Source of the DNA: Lineus longissimus
Taxonomy: Eukaryota; Nemertea; Pilidiophora; Heteronemertea; Lineidae
Direction: 5' to 3'
Assembly (NCBI RefSeq): GCF_910592395.1
Contig: NC_088311.1
Location: 3,164,501 to 3,228,500, forward strand
Length of the DNA stretch: 64,000 bases
Below, one piece after another: positions 13,601 to 25,081 of the stretch (position 1 is its first letter; every line of letters starts with the position of its first letter). The notes under the pieces are model-generated. The model did not search any database and was not told where the DNA came from. It was given only the letters and a program-made list of their open reading frames with translations. The position numbers and the translations under genes are program-made.

Positions 13601-16600
13601 GTTATTCTGTTGCTTATTGTACAGGTACTGCTAGCTGGTGAGAATTGGTTAAACTACTGCTTGGATGGCTCTTTCATGTGATTTGCAGCAAAAGGAAATG
13701 GCTTTTGATTGTGTATTTCAGATATCGTGGGCCTTGACGATGGTGTTGATTTCATCCTGAAATGCATCTTAAAAGACTACTCACAGCACAGTGTCCATTG
13801 GCAATGGTTGCTTGGGCGACTGTACATGATTGATAGGTTGATTGACAGATACCCAACCCATTTCATCCTGCGGCAACATGCGTCTGAACACGAGGATGGG
13901 GAAAAAATTCCGGGAAATTACGAACGTTTGTTGTCGGTGCTCAAGTTTGCCTTGAAAGAAGTGAACAATTCACACACCAAGATTGGTAAATATGCGCGAA
14001 GGGTGTACATCCTGAGTGCTCGGTTGACCGTCCACATTCCTGAAATATTCAGCCAAATTGAGGGCATGTTGTCGTCGCTGGACCGTAGTCTTCATTTACG
14101 GATGAAACGTAGGTTATCTGTTGTTGCAAATGAGTTCACAGTTGCCCAAGAGGTGGCGTTGATGGTACAACATGAGCCTGCATATGATCACAACGCATTT
14201 GTCACAGAAACTGAAGAAGCTCCCCAACAAAGTGACGAGCAAACGTTAATTCCGGAAGTGCCTCAAGATCCTCGTGCAAGAAGGCGGAGAAATTCTTCCC
14301 CAACAAAACGTAGGAAATCGAGCATACCAAGAGCTTGCAGGCAATCTGATGAAGAGAGCAATCTTAATTTGCCAGAGGGCCATCTAACGCCCCCGCCAAC
14401 TCCAAAATCAAATGAAAATTCTAGCCATTTTGGCTACGAAAATCATCAAGGCAGCGGATCTTCCACCTCTGGGAAACCACCGATTCCACCTCGGAAATGT
14501 GGATGCGAGCAGAAGTCGAATTACCGACCAAATGGGTCCATCCGTCATACGATTAGTCTTCCAGCGTCCAGAGAGGTTGATCTTTCAGATGTCACCCTGT
14601 CCCCACCTACACCAGAGGATAAGCTCATCACATTCAAAACGGAGGTTGCCACATCGCCAAAGCGGAATATCAAGAAGCCACGACTGCCATTGGATACTGC
14701 AGGTAAGAGACAGAATCTTGGAACTTGTTCATTAGTTTAAATGTCAAGCACTACTTCAGCCAATCCATAACTTTTGGAATCAATATCATTCTACTGAAAA
14801 TTCTGAAAATCTCTTTCAGTGAACTAGTGCATTTTGATTGTGTGACAAGAAAAGAAAATATAGCGTCCTCTCATACTATTTTCAGGATGGTATCACACGG
14901 ATGATCCTTATGGCTGTAAGGATGAGATTGAAGAAGAAGAGATGATAGCTTTAGCATGCGCGATGGAGGCCTCCACATTGCAACAAGAAAAGCTACCCTA
15001 CGTTCCTGGTCTCTCCACCAAACCACACGAGGTGGCAACAATCAAAATACAACCTGAGGTACAGTTTATTTCCCGCTGCCAATCTTCTATATACTCTCAT
15101 TACCATGCCTCTATTGATTATCACTCCCCACTTGAGGTGAACAAATCACTGACTGAGGACCAGAGCCCTTGTGATGAACCCAGTGTAGCATTTCTTCTCA
15201 AATCTGAACTGCTGAGATAGAATAACCATCCCTGATCAACTAGACTCTTCCTTATCAAATACTTCAAAGTAGCCATTAAAATTTGGTTGGGACTACCATT
15301 TTACATTCAGTTTTTCTGGTTTATTTTCCTCAGGAGGAAGATGATGTTGACTCGTTCAAGTCGGTGTATCGGGAGGATGTGGATTGGCTGAAGGGGCCGG
15401 TGTTGGGTACTGGAGCTTTCAGTACGTGTTACCAGGCCAGGGATGCGAAGACTGGTACTATTATGGCCATGAAACAGGTAAGTCATTGGAATTTGATTGA
15501 AATCATTCCACTCATCTGCATTGATCGTGATGGCCTGGTTGTTAACCCGGCCCATCTTTCAAGTTGCATCTTAATGACATTTAGTTTTCATGAGTCAATA
15601 TTTTCATGACTTTCAGATTGCATTTTGTCGGAACTCGGGCTCTGATCAAGAAAAAGTGGTTGACTCTATCAAAGAGGAGTTTGGCCTGATGACCAAGTTG
15701 AACCATCCGAACATAGTGCGTATCCTTGGTGCTACTCAGGAGGGATGTCACTTTAATATGTTCGTCGAATGGATGCCAGGTGAGTCCTACAATGATTTAA
15801 AGAATAACTGATCTGACCCGGGTCTTTCTTAAACTGCTCAACAACTGTTACCTTGTCCTCTATCAAGTTCACCATCATAGTCCATCATTTAAATAGTTTA
15901 ATTTTGGACTCAACCCCATTACAGAGGCGTTCTCAATGCGCCAGTTTACTTCACATGATCCATCGGGAATAAAAGGTTCATAAGGCCATCTTTTTCTTTT
16001 TCAAGGTGGTTCGGTGGCATACCTGCTCGAAAAGTATGGACCCTTCACAGAGACTGTGCTCATCAGCTACACGCATCAGGTCCTGAAGGGTCTCTCCTAC
16101 CTCCACGAACACCATATCGTGCACAGAGACCTTAAAGGTGCAAATTTGCTCGTCGATAGCTCAGGAAAACAAGTGCGGATTGCCGACTTTGGTGCCTCTG
16201 CCAAGCTGTCTGCACATCAGACTCAAGCCGGTGAATTCAAGGGACAATTGCTTGGGACGGTTGCCTTTATGGCCCCAGAGGTAAGGTAGTAATTTCGTAT
16301 TTATTCCAATATTAACGCCATTCATGGAACCCTTACCAGACAAGACATGACTGGTACTCTCTCTCTCTCTCTTAGTACTTTGACGAGATCGATTGACTAA
16401 CTTGCCTAAAAATACGTTACTCGCCTAAAAACGCATAAAGCAGTCGCTTTCTTCACCTGGCCCTTTCTCTAACGTTGTCATATCTTTTCTTTTATAGGTT
16501 CTACGAGGGGAGAATTATGGGCGAAGTTGTGACATCTGGAGTATAGGCTGTGTGATGATTGAGATGGCCACATGTAAACCACCGTGGAACGCTTCGGATT

Positions 16601-17017
16601 TATCGAATCATTTAGCATTGATTTTCAAGGTTAGTTCCAACAATCCTTTCGTACACTCTAAATCTTGCCATTAGGAAAACAGGGGGCCCATTCCAATCCC
16701 TTTCTACCACATGTGTTAGAAAACATTGCCTCTTTAAGTCAGCTATGCACTGGTGCTCTTTATTGTGCAGCATTCCTCGATACAGAATCAAACATTGAGA
16801 TCCAGTGTCGCTCTGTTTTTATATTTGACTTCATTCTTTTCAGATTGCATCTGCAACGAAAGCACCCCCCATCCCAGACCATCTGACCCCTCCAGTTCGG
16901 GATCTTATGCTGCGTTGCTTGGAACATAATTCCGAGGACCGACCGCAGGCCAAGGAGTGTCTCAAGCACCCATTGTTTACGCAATATCAACCAGCTGTGC
17001 GCGACACTGGTGACTGA
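5118..17017 (+). CDS. MAP3K1: MAP3K1 (MEKK1) serine/threonine kinase with SWIM and RING domains
   Basis: The complete gene has 19 coding exons, all in phase: 5118-5311, 6400-6520, 10060-10116, 10495-10647, 10884-11096, 11231-11347, 11566-11702, 11904-12022, 12207-12291, 12538-12661, 12781-13014, 13293-13506, 13722-14702, 14886-15058, 15334-15477, 15617-15779, 16006-16280, 16498-16629 and 16844-17017. The product is 1,269 residues (human about 1,512). The start is the first ATG after an in-frame TAA at 5112. Order of parts: short basic, Ser/Pro-rich N-terminus; block with [18 protein letters not shown]; helical TOG-like region; disordered linker; kinase domain. From the family, it phosphorylates MAP2Ks of the JNK and ERK pathways and the RING gives E3 ubiquitin-ligase activity. 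All kinase catalytic motifs are intact. Orthology is secure because the unusual SWIM-RING-TOG-kinase order is kept. Confidence 0.96.
10884..11347 (+). CDS. MAP3K1: MAP3K1 exons 5-6, SWIM zinc-finger domain
   Basis: Exon 10884-11096 carries the conserved lead-in ([32 protein letters not shown]). Exon 11231-11347 carries the SWIM finger: Cys248-x-Cys250, then Cys256-x-His258 in [12 protein letters not shown], followed by [10 protein letters not shown]. In the MAP3K1 family this domain serves protein interaction. All four zinc ligands are present. Confidence 0.93.
11566..12291 (+). CDS. MAP3K1: MAP3K1 exons 7-9, RING finger
   Basis: Exons 11566-11702, 11904-12022 and 12207-12291. A Lys/Arg/Ser-rich linker ([14 protein letters not shown]) leads into a RING of the MAP3K1 type: CPIC at residue 339, CEDGC at 355, LHHHC at 363 and CPLC at 384. 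Spacing and the HHHC core match vertebrate MAP3K1, whose finger was once classed as PHD-like and acts as an E3 ligase. The finger is split by a phase-1 intron within the codon for Trp371. Confidence 0.93.
12538..14702 (+). CDS. MAP3K1: MAP3K1 exons 10-13, TOG-like helical region and linker
   Basis: Exons 12538-12661, 12781-13014, 13293-13506 and 13722-14702. The helical-repeat part ([54 protein letters not shown]) corresponds to the region described in human MAP3K1 as a cryptic tubulin-binding TOG domain. The 981-bp exon then runs into a disordered, charged linker with [11 protein letters not shown] and [15 protein letters not shown], rich in Ser/Thr-Pro. Human MAP3K1 has a caspase site (DTVD) in this area; I see no identical motif. 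Confidence 0.88.
14886..17017 (+). CDS. MAP3K1: MAP3K1 exons 14-19, protein kinase domain
   Basis: Exon 14886-15058 is an acidic lead-in (EIEEEEM, then LACAMEAS). The kinase domain follows in 15334-15477, 15617-15779, 16006-16280, 16498-16629 and 16844-17017. Visible motifs are the Gly loop GTGAFSTCY (from residue 999), ATP-binding Lys1021 in [15 protein letters not shown] (catalytic Asp1118), DFG at 1137-1139, GTVAFMAPE, and [14 protein letters not shown]. The chain ends shortly after LKHPLFTQ with TGA at 17015-17017. Nothing suggests a pseudokinase. Confidence 0.96.
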
Positions 17018-18840
17018 ACAGACTTTAGGACTGAATACTGTATTGCAAACACAGTATTAGGAATTGCAGAGCCAGTTTTCAAGGTGCTAAATGGATAAAG
17101 TATTGTTCAGAAACGGGTTCCTTGCTGATAACTGGGTGAACCAAGGCAGAGAAAAACAGGTGCAATCAGGCAGATGGTGACTGTGTTTGCCTAGTTGCTG
17201 TGACTTAGGGAAGACTTTAGTTCAGGTGATCATCATGGTCAATGGATGAGGACTACTCGGCCGTGTCTGGTTTATCCCGTTTGGGTACATTGCCTGATTA
17301 AAAACAAAACTGTTGGTTATTGTTCAGACATTGTTTTTGACACTTCGAGAATGTCTAGGAGAATACCACAGATGTTAGTCTTTTGTTGTTGTATATTTTT
17401 TGTTTATAAATGAAGAGTTTGAAAGACTGACACTTGATAGTAGTTGAAATAGTTCAAATATTTCGTGGGTGTTTCCGATCATCGGTTTTCGCTCCTCCTC
17501 ATTTCATATTTCATATTTCGTGATGGATGGAAGTTGTCAATATTTTCGTATCTGAGGAGAAAAAGCGACAGTTTTCACTACGCAACCTTTTTCTCCTACT
17601 TTCAAGATATATTTCGTGGCAATACATTTCATGGCAGGAGGTTCATGATCTCCTCTAACCTACTTTTGAAATGAGGAGGAGATATAATAAGAGAAGTCTG
17701 TTCTAATCCAGAAGGATTTATTTCTACAATACATGTAGTTTTATAAACAGTTGACTGACCGACTAAAGTTTAGTCCAAGCGTAAAGTGCTTGAGCAATGT
17801 TACTCTATTTTTTAATGTACATTATGTTTTGTCTGCTTATTGGCTATCAGTGTACCTAGAGATACATGTACATGTATATTAAGAGACTGGCCTCAGTGTG
17901 GGACTTGAATCTGAGGACTTTTCGTTTTCGATCACTTTTAAATAAGTGTAATTTTCAAAATGTTCATTGTCCATGTGTTGTTGTGTTGTGATGTTGATGA
18001 TAACCCTACATTCTAGGGAATGCATGTTTACCCTTCTTTGCGAAGGCACAATCCTGGTGACAGGGACCAAAACTTTTATAAAATTATTGTAACGTTTTGT
18101 CGCTGTATGATAAATGTGCGTCACAATCTTTACTAATGGCAGCACCACATTCATCCGATCGATGCCTTGATTTATTTGGGGGTCGTTTCTGGTGGGTGAT
18201 CACTTAGCTTTACAGCAACCTTGTCCCTAGGAAACGACATATCTAGAGTTTGTGATCTTCGTAGAAGACCTGGGGATGAGGTTAGCTCTATGGTAGATAC
18301 TGCTGGCACTGTTTCATCTTATGGCAGCATGGATAGGTTTTAAGGTTAGACACTGCTGATTCAAATATGGCCACCAAGGGTTAAATAAACGACGAGGTCA
18401 TAATATAATGATGTTAAATTTTCTATCATGAATTTTATCAAAGTGAAGAACTTTATTAAAAAATAATTTGGTAAAAAATGTGCTATTTAGGATTTGAAAA
18501 CAAAGCAGTACTATGCTATTTTGTGATGTCTTGTGCATGTCGATGCTTACTATTTTCAAGTAAGAAGAATATTGGAGATTTCGAACAAAGTAACTACAGC
18601 ATATCAGGCTCACAATGAGATACCGTCCAGGATTCGTACTGCTTACGTCATGCACGTTAGTGTGGGCTGAATGCCTTCATGTGCTTTTAGACAAACTGTT
18701 AGCTATGCAGGTTGCACATGCTTATTCTGTGCAAGAATATTTGTATTAACTCTTTTTCATGTTAAAAATGAATTTTCTAGTGTTATTTTTGTACATGTCA
18801 TGCAGCTACATGTGTGTGGAGAGAATTTGTAAATAAATGC
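17018..18840 (+). other. MAP3K1: Probable 3' untranslated region of MAP3K1
   Basis: No coding exon is visible. The sequence is T-rich and AT-rich, as expected for an animal 3' UTR. Candidate AATAAA signals on the plus strand lie near 18375 and at 18832-18837. The extent is inferred only. Confidence 0.4.
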
Positions 18841-21325
18841 TAACACTGATATCATCGAATCTTAAGTTTCATTTATCGCTTCTGATCTGGACATAGTTGT
18901 ATTTTGCCATGTTGGCCAATTGAGTACAAAAATTCATGAGGAAGGCTTTCTGACAAACACCACAGCATAGGGTTCAGTTGTGGGGTCAAGAAAACCGTGG
19001 GAGACCATGACAGCAGTGGCTTTGGTGACAAAAGATAAGTTCTAGGAAGACGGCAAAAGAGGTGCAACTGAGATTTTTCATTTGTCTGCCCCTGGACAAT
19101 GATAGAAAGATAACATTTTTTAATCCGTCTTGGGTTGTCCAGGACTCTCCATGCATGCAAGAGGCATAGAACCTTTCTAGAACCTGCCTACAACAATGAC
19201 ATAATACATGTGAATAAGACAGCAAAAGATTTGGTTAAAATTTACAATCCCCGATCGGAAATGACTTATCGCATTCAACTATAAATCCATTGAACATTGG
19301 TGCTTCGTTAGTCAACCGATGACCTTTTTTTGGGGTTTGAGTGATCGGGGATTGTAAACTCGTTCCAAAGATCCCCAATACGATGCAGAGATTATGAGGA
19401 TTATAATATGGATGTTCCTCTGGCAACCCAGCGCATTCCGGAAATGTTGCCGAAAGCAGGTCGATGTCTGGAGTAGAAGTAGATCTACTAAGAAAAGTAA
19501 ATGAGTGCTACCTTGTGTAGCATATGTGACATTCTGGATGTAGATTTGTGAAGTCGCTACAACAGAGGCAGACTGACAGACATGGTTGAAATCTATCTAT
19601 GGGGGTTTCTTGGGAAAGATGTAGTGTATAGCTGATCCACCTCAAGCATTATTTGGGAAAGCACAGGGAACCAGATGGATAATCCTCATAAAAAAGACAA
19701 ATGAAATTGGAGCTGGATGAAGCCCAGGGTCTTTGTAAAAGGTTTACATTACCGAATTCCAAATCAAACCACGCTTCACCAAGGAACTGTCAGGCTGACT
19801 TCCGTCTCGTCAGCTAGTTGTTTTACCACGAGCCAGTCCAGGCACCACACTGTGTCCCAACGCCAGCCTCTCTGCCATGAAACATCGTTGGTTACAGTGA
19901 AATTAGTCTCTCAAAGTTCATCAACGTGCACTTGTCGTGAAGTTAGACCTTCACTGGAACATCCTGCTGTATACAGCAAAACTGTGCATATGCCTGTCTG
20001 ACCAGTCCAAGTCACCAAGCCCACCCAGAGGCCTAAGCCATGACATAATATCATTATCCAATAGGTCCCATCAAAGATCCATGATGACAAAGCCAATGTC
20101 GCACTAAAGTTTTCCCCCATTCACCCAAGTCAAATTTCAATTGGCCTTAGTTAAATTTCAGACCAATTCAAATTTCAAAGTCAAAGTCACCCACTCATTT
20201 TGGGCCCATATAGTCTATTCAGGGGGACGACCACTTGCCAAATGACGACTAGTGGTCCCTGGCTATAGATAAACATGAGGCCAACAACAAATTACATGAA
20301 ATAAGCTGTATTTATTCATGACAACAGTTTATGCAGAGTAATATTTCAATTTGCCACTGAGCCAAACCGATTACAAAACATCTCTTGCAAGCACTTAATA
20401 TTGTTACATGATGATTTGAATAAAAACGAGTTCCATAACTTGGAAGACCGTTGTCTACCTCAAAGCTGTATGCCTCAGAGGTGAAAGTCAGTGAAATAAG
20501 TGAAAATAAGCGTGAAATCACAAGAATGTTGTTCATTTGGTTTCAAAGATACATATATGTACTTGGAATAACATTTTTTATTTATATTTTTGGTTTTTTC
20601 TCCCCTTTCAACTAATGGAGAGGTACTCCAATGGACTACCTCCTGAAAAATCAGGATGGATTCTGAGATACCAAACTCAAACCGATATGCATAGTTAGAA
20701 CACTACATGGGCAGGAAGAGTTACAGTTGATATGCATTGCGAGAGAAGACTATATGACCCTGGCTCACTTGAATCCATGGAAACTTCTTCTTCAGCATAC
20801 TCTCTGCAGTTGGAATTCTATTGAGTTTTTGGCGAGAATACAAACTCATATTAAGCAGAACACAGGCCACATACAGTCAGTAACAAACAACACAAAGCCA
20901 TATACACATGAATGTAGGAAAGAAACTCATTCCAAAGAGACTCACTGATCCGACTAGTAATGTATGTCATTATAATGTCCATAGATGGACATATCCACTA
21001 TGAAAATCTGGAAAAAATTCTTCCAGGCAGATCTACAGATTTCTCATCCAATCTTTTAAACTTTAAAATGACTTTTTTGGTCTAAAAAAGTCATGACTTT
21101 GTTTTCTTAACCCAAAAATGATACAGGGGCTCAACATATAAGTCAAAAAAGTTTTGGATGAAAAAATGAAAAAATTTGATCTTTGATCTTTGATCCGAGA
21201 TAAAAAACCCAGAAATCTATCATTAGGTTTCTTACACAATGCTCTTAAAGCGGATATAAAAACCTTTATGAGGAAAGACTAAAGTCTAGATTGTATTACA
21301 AAGGGGCAGTGTCTCTTGGGTGGAA
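18841..21325. other. Region between the 3' ends of MAP3K1 and the peroxiredoxin
   Basis: The two genes converge here. I see no supported exon. The right part is likely peroxiredoxin 3' UTR: minus-strand AATAAA signals occur at 20577-20582 and 20311-20316. A small foldback element lies at 19241-19358. The open frames present are short and lack coding character. Confidence 0.45.
19241..19358. mobile_element. Small foldback element
   Basis: TTTACAATCCCCGATC at 19241-19256 is the exact complement of GATCGGGGATTGTAAA at 19343-19358. The 16-bp arms are 86 bp apart. The termini suggest a miniature transposable element. No clear target-site duplication is visible, so the class is not assigned. Confidence 0.5.
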
Positions 21326-23105
21326 TTAGTTTGACTTCTCGAAATAATCTTTGCTGCCTTTCGTGTCAGGCTTCATGGTCTTTGCACCTGGTTTCCAACC
21401 AGCAGGACAAACTGGAAAATATGGAACACGCAATTAGTAAAACATGGAAACAGTAACAATAGTGCACCAGTTATGGTCAGTGTCTTTGATAACTGGATGT
21501 GAAAGCTACTGCTAAATGCGCACTACTGACATCATCAGCCAACGTCAATGCTGTGTCAAGGCAGGACAATGATATCCGGCCAGGCAGACGATTGGGCCTA
21601 ATTTGGATGTTACATGACGGGACAGTTTGAATGCTCTTCCCTCACTATCTACTTGAAACTAATGCTCTGAACAACATACCTTCCCCATGGGTGTCAGTAA
21701 ATTGGAAAGCTTGGACAAGACGAAGGACTTCATCAACGCTGCGGCCAACGGGCAAGTCATTAATGGTGATTTGGCGAAGATTCTGTTTGCCATCAATGAT
21801 GAACAGGCCACTGGAAAGAAAACAAGTTGACTCATTGAAAAGAACGTCTTGATTACAGTGACCTTTGAATATTGACTGAGTTTCAATAGATAATCTGTCT
21901 GATATCATTTCTCGATAACAAATACATGCAACAGCTTGGTGTTGTAACTGTCCTGGCCATGATAATGTCTCAAAGTGCTTTAACAACTGCCATTGTTATT
22001 GGCCTCTGCTGAGGCGCTGAGGAGCATCAGGATCTGCTCTTGAGTATGCCCTAGTTCTAGTATAGTAGGAGAGCAAAGACGCAACCAGACTGGACATCTT
22101 AACCAGTGCACCAACAGTCTCAATGAAAGACACACAACATGCTCAACCTTAAGTCACAAGTTGTCTTACCGGTATGGAATGCCTTCATCCTCCTTCAGCA
22201 CCCCATAGGCCCGGGCAATGGAGCAATTCTTGTCCTCCATAAGGGGGATCTTCATTTCACCAAGACCTCCTTTCTTGCGTGGAGTGTTAATCCTGGAAAA
22301 GGGACGTAAAATTTGACAATTACCCCTTGTGTGGCGTGCCGCAGCCTTAAATTCTTCTTTGATGAGTTTGGATACTAGCTTCATTTGTCCAATGACATAT
22401 TCTGTCATGTAATGGAACAACAGTTCAACAAGTTTTTCAACAAAAGTTATGTGATTTTATAGACACTCACCATGCTAAATGCGAGAATTTACTATCACAG
22501 GAACAGGCAAGTACCTCACAGTTGATGGCCTTGAACTCCTCGACACGGTCGCTGAATGCAATGATCTCGGTCGGGCATACAAATGTACTGAAACAAGAAG
22601 AACAACATAACATTAACTAATTCTGCCGAAATTGGTCCAACTTTGCAACATTATTGACTGAAACACTTCTAAACACTGAGTGGGATTTTGACATTTTGAC
22701 CCAAAACCAAGCGGTTATGGTGGCCTCAACCAGAAGTGCTGCAATGAAAACAAGATGCAGTGCTTTAAATACACTGTTAACAGTGCTAGTCTAGGGGTTC
22801 TGCAAACACAGCACACCAAGGTGTTTTAGAAATAATGGGCGATATGAATAAAGGCTAGCAAATGCTTTTACTTCAATTTTGTACAGAAAGGCCAAGTGTA
22901 AATGTACATGGAGTTTTAGATAAAAGCATTTACTACTCTTTATCTCTTTATCAGTTACTTACAAATCCAACGGATAGAAGAAGAAGACCAAGTACTTGTC
23001 CTTGTAGTCAGACAGTGAGATTTCTTTGAATTCTGTGCTGGGCATAACGGCATCGGACTTAAACGCCGGCGCGGGGCCGCACATCTTCAGCTGTGACGTA
23101 GTCAT
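21326..23105 (-). CDS. PRDX1: Typical 2-Cys peroxiredoxin (PRDX1/2 type)
   Basis: The complete gene has five coding exons on the minus strand: 23105-22963, 22587-22471, 22292-22170, 21810-21680 and 21411-21326. All junctions are GT-AG and in phase. The product is 199 residues, the same length as human PRDX1. The peroxidatic cysteine is Cys52 in FTFVCPTE and the resolving cysteine is Cys173 in [11 protein letters not shown]. The GGLG loop and the C-terminal YF motif (KDYFEK), linked in this family to sensitivity to over-oxidation, are both present. The enzyme reduces hydrogen peroxide and alkyl peroxides with thioredoxin. There is no signal peptide, so the cytosolic PRDX1/2 group fits better than PRDX4 or PRDX3. 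A TTTCAG acceptor 13 bases before the ATG suggests an upstream 5' UTR exon; the frame stays open to it, so a short N-terminal extension is possible. Confidence 0.96.
22833..22950. mobile_element. Dispersed miniature element in peroxiredoxin intron 1, diverged copy
   Basis: It begins with GGGCGATATGAATAAA, continues with TACAGAAAGGCCAAGTGTAAATG and ends with TAAAAGCATTTACTA. The same order of blocks is found at 30165-30277. This copy has lost a clear terminal inverted repeat. It lies within the first coding intron of the peroxiredoxin gene. Confidence 0.5.
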
Positions 23106-23118
23106 GACTTTGTATTCC

Positions 23119-24480
23119 TGAAATTAAAAAACACGCCAAAACTCTGATAATCAAATATGTAGTAGTTTGAGAATCCCAAAACCTTTATCTGATTTCCGTG
23201 AGGTACAGCCACAAGACAACTAATCATGCTGAAAACTGATAAGAAACTATTCTTTAAGCCAGATTTTCTCCAAAATCTCCCAGCCATCACTTACAAGAAC
23301 TGTAATGAACGAAACTACTGTTCAAATCCTGAAACATCCTGTAATAGAAGACATTGAACAGAACTTAACAGCTAAAACTAACCATACTCAAACACAGCAA
23401 AAACGGACCTTATCATTATCCATCTTGTAAGAGAGAGTGCCTGCACCTGGACTGATAAAAGAGGATGCCTACACCCGGACTGATCAGAAAATCTCTTCTT
23501 AAACAAGATCCAACTAATTACCAGTTGCCATGGAAATATGATGAGCTGACCCAGACGATCAATTATGTTGTCTTTTGGTCAATAACCAATCCGCTGTGGT
23601 TCATAATGAAGGCGGACGTTCTTGTGGACATTAGGCCACATGGACTTTATTTCTCGTTTCAATTGCCTGAGAGTAACCCACAACTAGAAAATAAAGTGGG
23701 TAAAAGAACTGACATGCTAGATGAAAACAGATGCTGTAAGGCCTAAACCCTGTTACTCTCGCGGCACCAAACTTATCCACTATTACGTTGTTCCAGCCCT
23801 GTAAAGCTGAACAAATGTAAAACATTTGGCCTAATTGATGGATACGATGATCATGATTCAATACTAAAATGATTATAATATACAATACTGATTTAGTTCT
23901 ATGGGAAGGAAATGACTTTATACAACTTTGGGACGTCGTTAATTGGTTTTTATGCCTTTCTCATTTCCTGATTAGTCACTACATGCACACTGGTACAACT
24001 GGTCACTCTTCTATAAACAATCAATATAATTACCGGGACATTTTTGAGAAAATTTAAGAAGAGATACAAAGTTCATGCAAGTCTACTCACCATTATACAC
24101 CGGCACACCAGGGACAGGGTAATGATTATCAGGTTTTGGACATGAATTGCAAATTTCATGTGGGCAGAAGTTTAAATTCTGTTCTGGTGTATATGCGTTA
24201 TCATAAAAGCTTTATGTCCTGCTGGAAGCCATTTTTGTATGAAAAACCAACACATGCCCCACTTGTCCCTTTTTAAACCTAGAATACTTACTTGTATTGT
24301 TACCTAACCTGAAGTGTGCGAAGAAAGTACTTGTAACACTGTTCTCAAACCAAGCCCTACAAAGTACATGTATACTGTGTTCAACTTCAATATGAAGAAT
24401 GAAAGGGTTGTTCTTAAAAGCACCAGTAGCAGTGACTGAGTGAGCATAGGCCCCTATAGCTTGATCAATATTACAAAAGC
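23119..24480. other. Region upstream of the peroxiredoxin
   Basis: It probably contains the promoter and a 5' untranslated exon of the minus-strand peroxiredoxin. A GTAAGT donor on the minus strand just below 23295 could end such an exon, but this is a guess. No coding exon is supported. Confidence 0.35.
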
Positions 24481-24500
24481 AGGTGGTACGTACGACTGTT

Positions 24501-24580
24501 GAATTGGCCAGTGGTTTTGCATTATTTCATAACGATCAACATCATAATGAAATAATGCAAAACCACTGTGTGGTCAATTG
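24501..24580. ncRNA. Hairpin with 21-bp perfect stem (possible pre-miRNA or foldback)
   Basis: The arm at 24510-24530 (AGTGGTTTTGCATTATTTCA then T) is the exact complement of 24547-24567, with a 16-base loop. Beyond a small bulge, pairing partly continues outward (GAATTGGCC against GGTCAATTG). The total size of about 75-80 bases is that of an animal pre-miRNA. I do not recognise a known miRNA seed. A young miniature element is the main alternative. Confidence 0.3.
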
Positions 24581-24694
24581 CATGTATGTGGAGCATCTGT
24601 TGCTGATGTGCATTGACATTGTTTTACACTGGCACACAAGGCTTGATACATCGCAAATAATGGCATGCTCTCAAACCATACACCCTATTACTAC

Positions 24695-25081
24695 TTAAGG
24701 TAGAAGCTTTGGATTTGATGAAGAAAACATATATAGAAGTGTCACCCAAAAAAGATCGCCATTGAACAAATGAGCTCCGATGACAACATATCTGTACAAC
24801 ATGTCAATACTCCCCTTGTCCACATTCGAACAGCGTGAACAGGGAACCGTTAAAACTTTGATGACAGACTTCAAGACATCATCAGAGCTGGACGTATCCG
24901 ATAAACGATCATTGGCGATTCCACTATCTGAAGATTTTCTGGGAATGACACTTGCAGATTCTACAACCAGTTGAGATTTCCCACTTGACTTTGCGGACAT
25001 CTTTGTAGGCTTAGCCATGGATGGTTTCAGAGCAGCCCTCTGGCTACTTGATACCTGCTTGGCAGGCTTTGGCCTGGACAT
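24695..25081 (-). CDS. Hypothetical 128-residue ORF, doubtful
   Basis: A single open frame starts at the ATG at 25081. The first 75 residues have strong coding character: Lys/Ser/Pro/Ala-rich (SRPKPAKQVSSSQRAALKP), then RKSSDSGIANDRLSDTSSSD, which would be disordered and resembles a phospho-degron-type acidic Ser stretch. The last third (LFNGDLFWVTLLYMF) is hydrophobic and looks unlike the rest, so the true coding part may end earlier at a splice site. I recognise no family. It lies about 2 kb upstream of the peroxiredoxin on the same strand. Confidence 0.3.
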   Translation of the reverse strand: MSRPKPAKQVSSSQRAALKPSMAKPTKMSAKSSGKSQLVVESASVIPRKSSDSGIANDRLSDTSSSDDVLKSVIKVLTVPCSRCSNVDKGSIDMLYRYVVIGAHLFNGDLFWVTLLYMFSSSNPKLLP

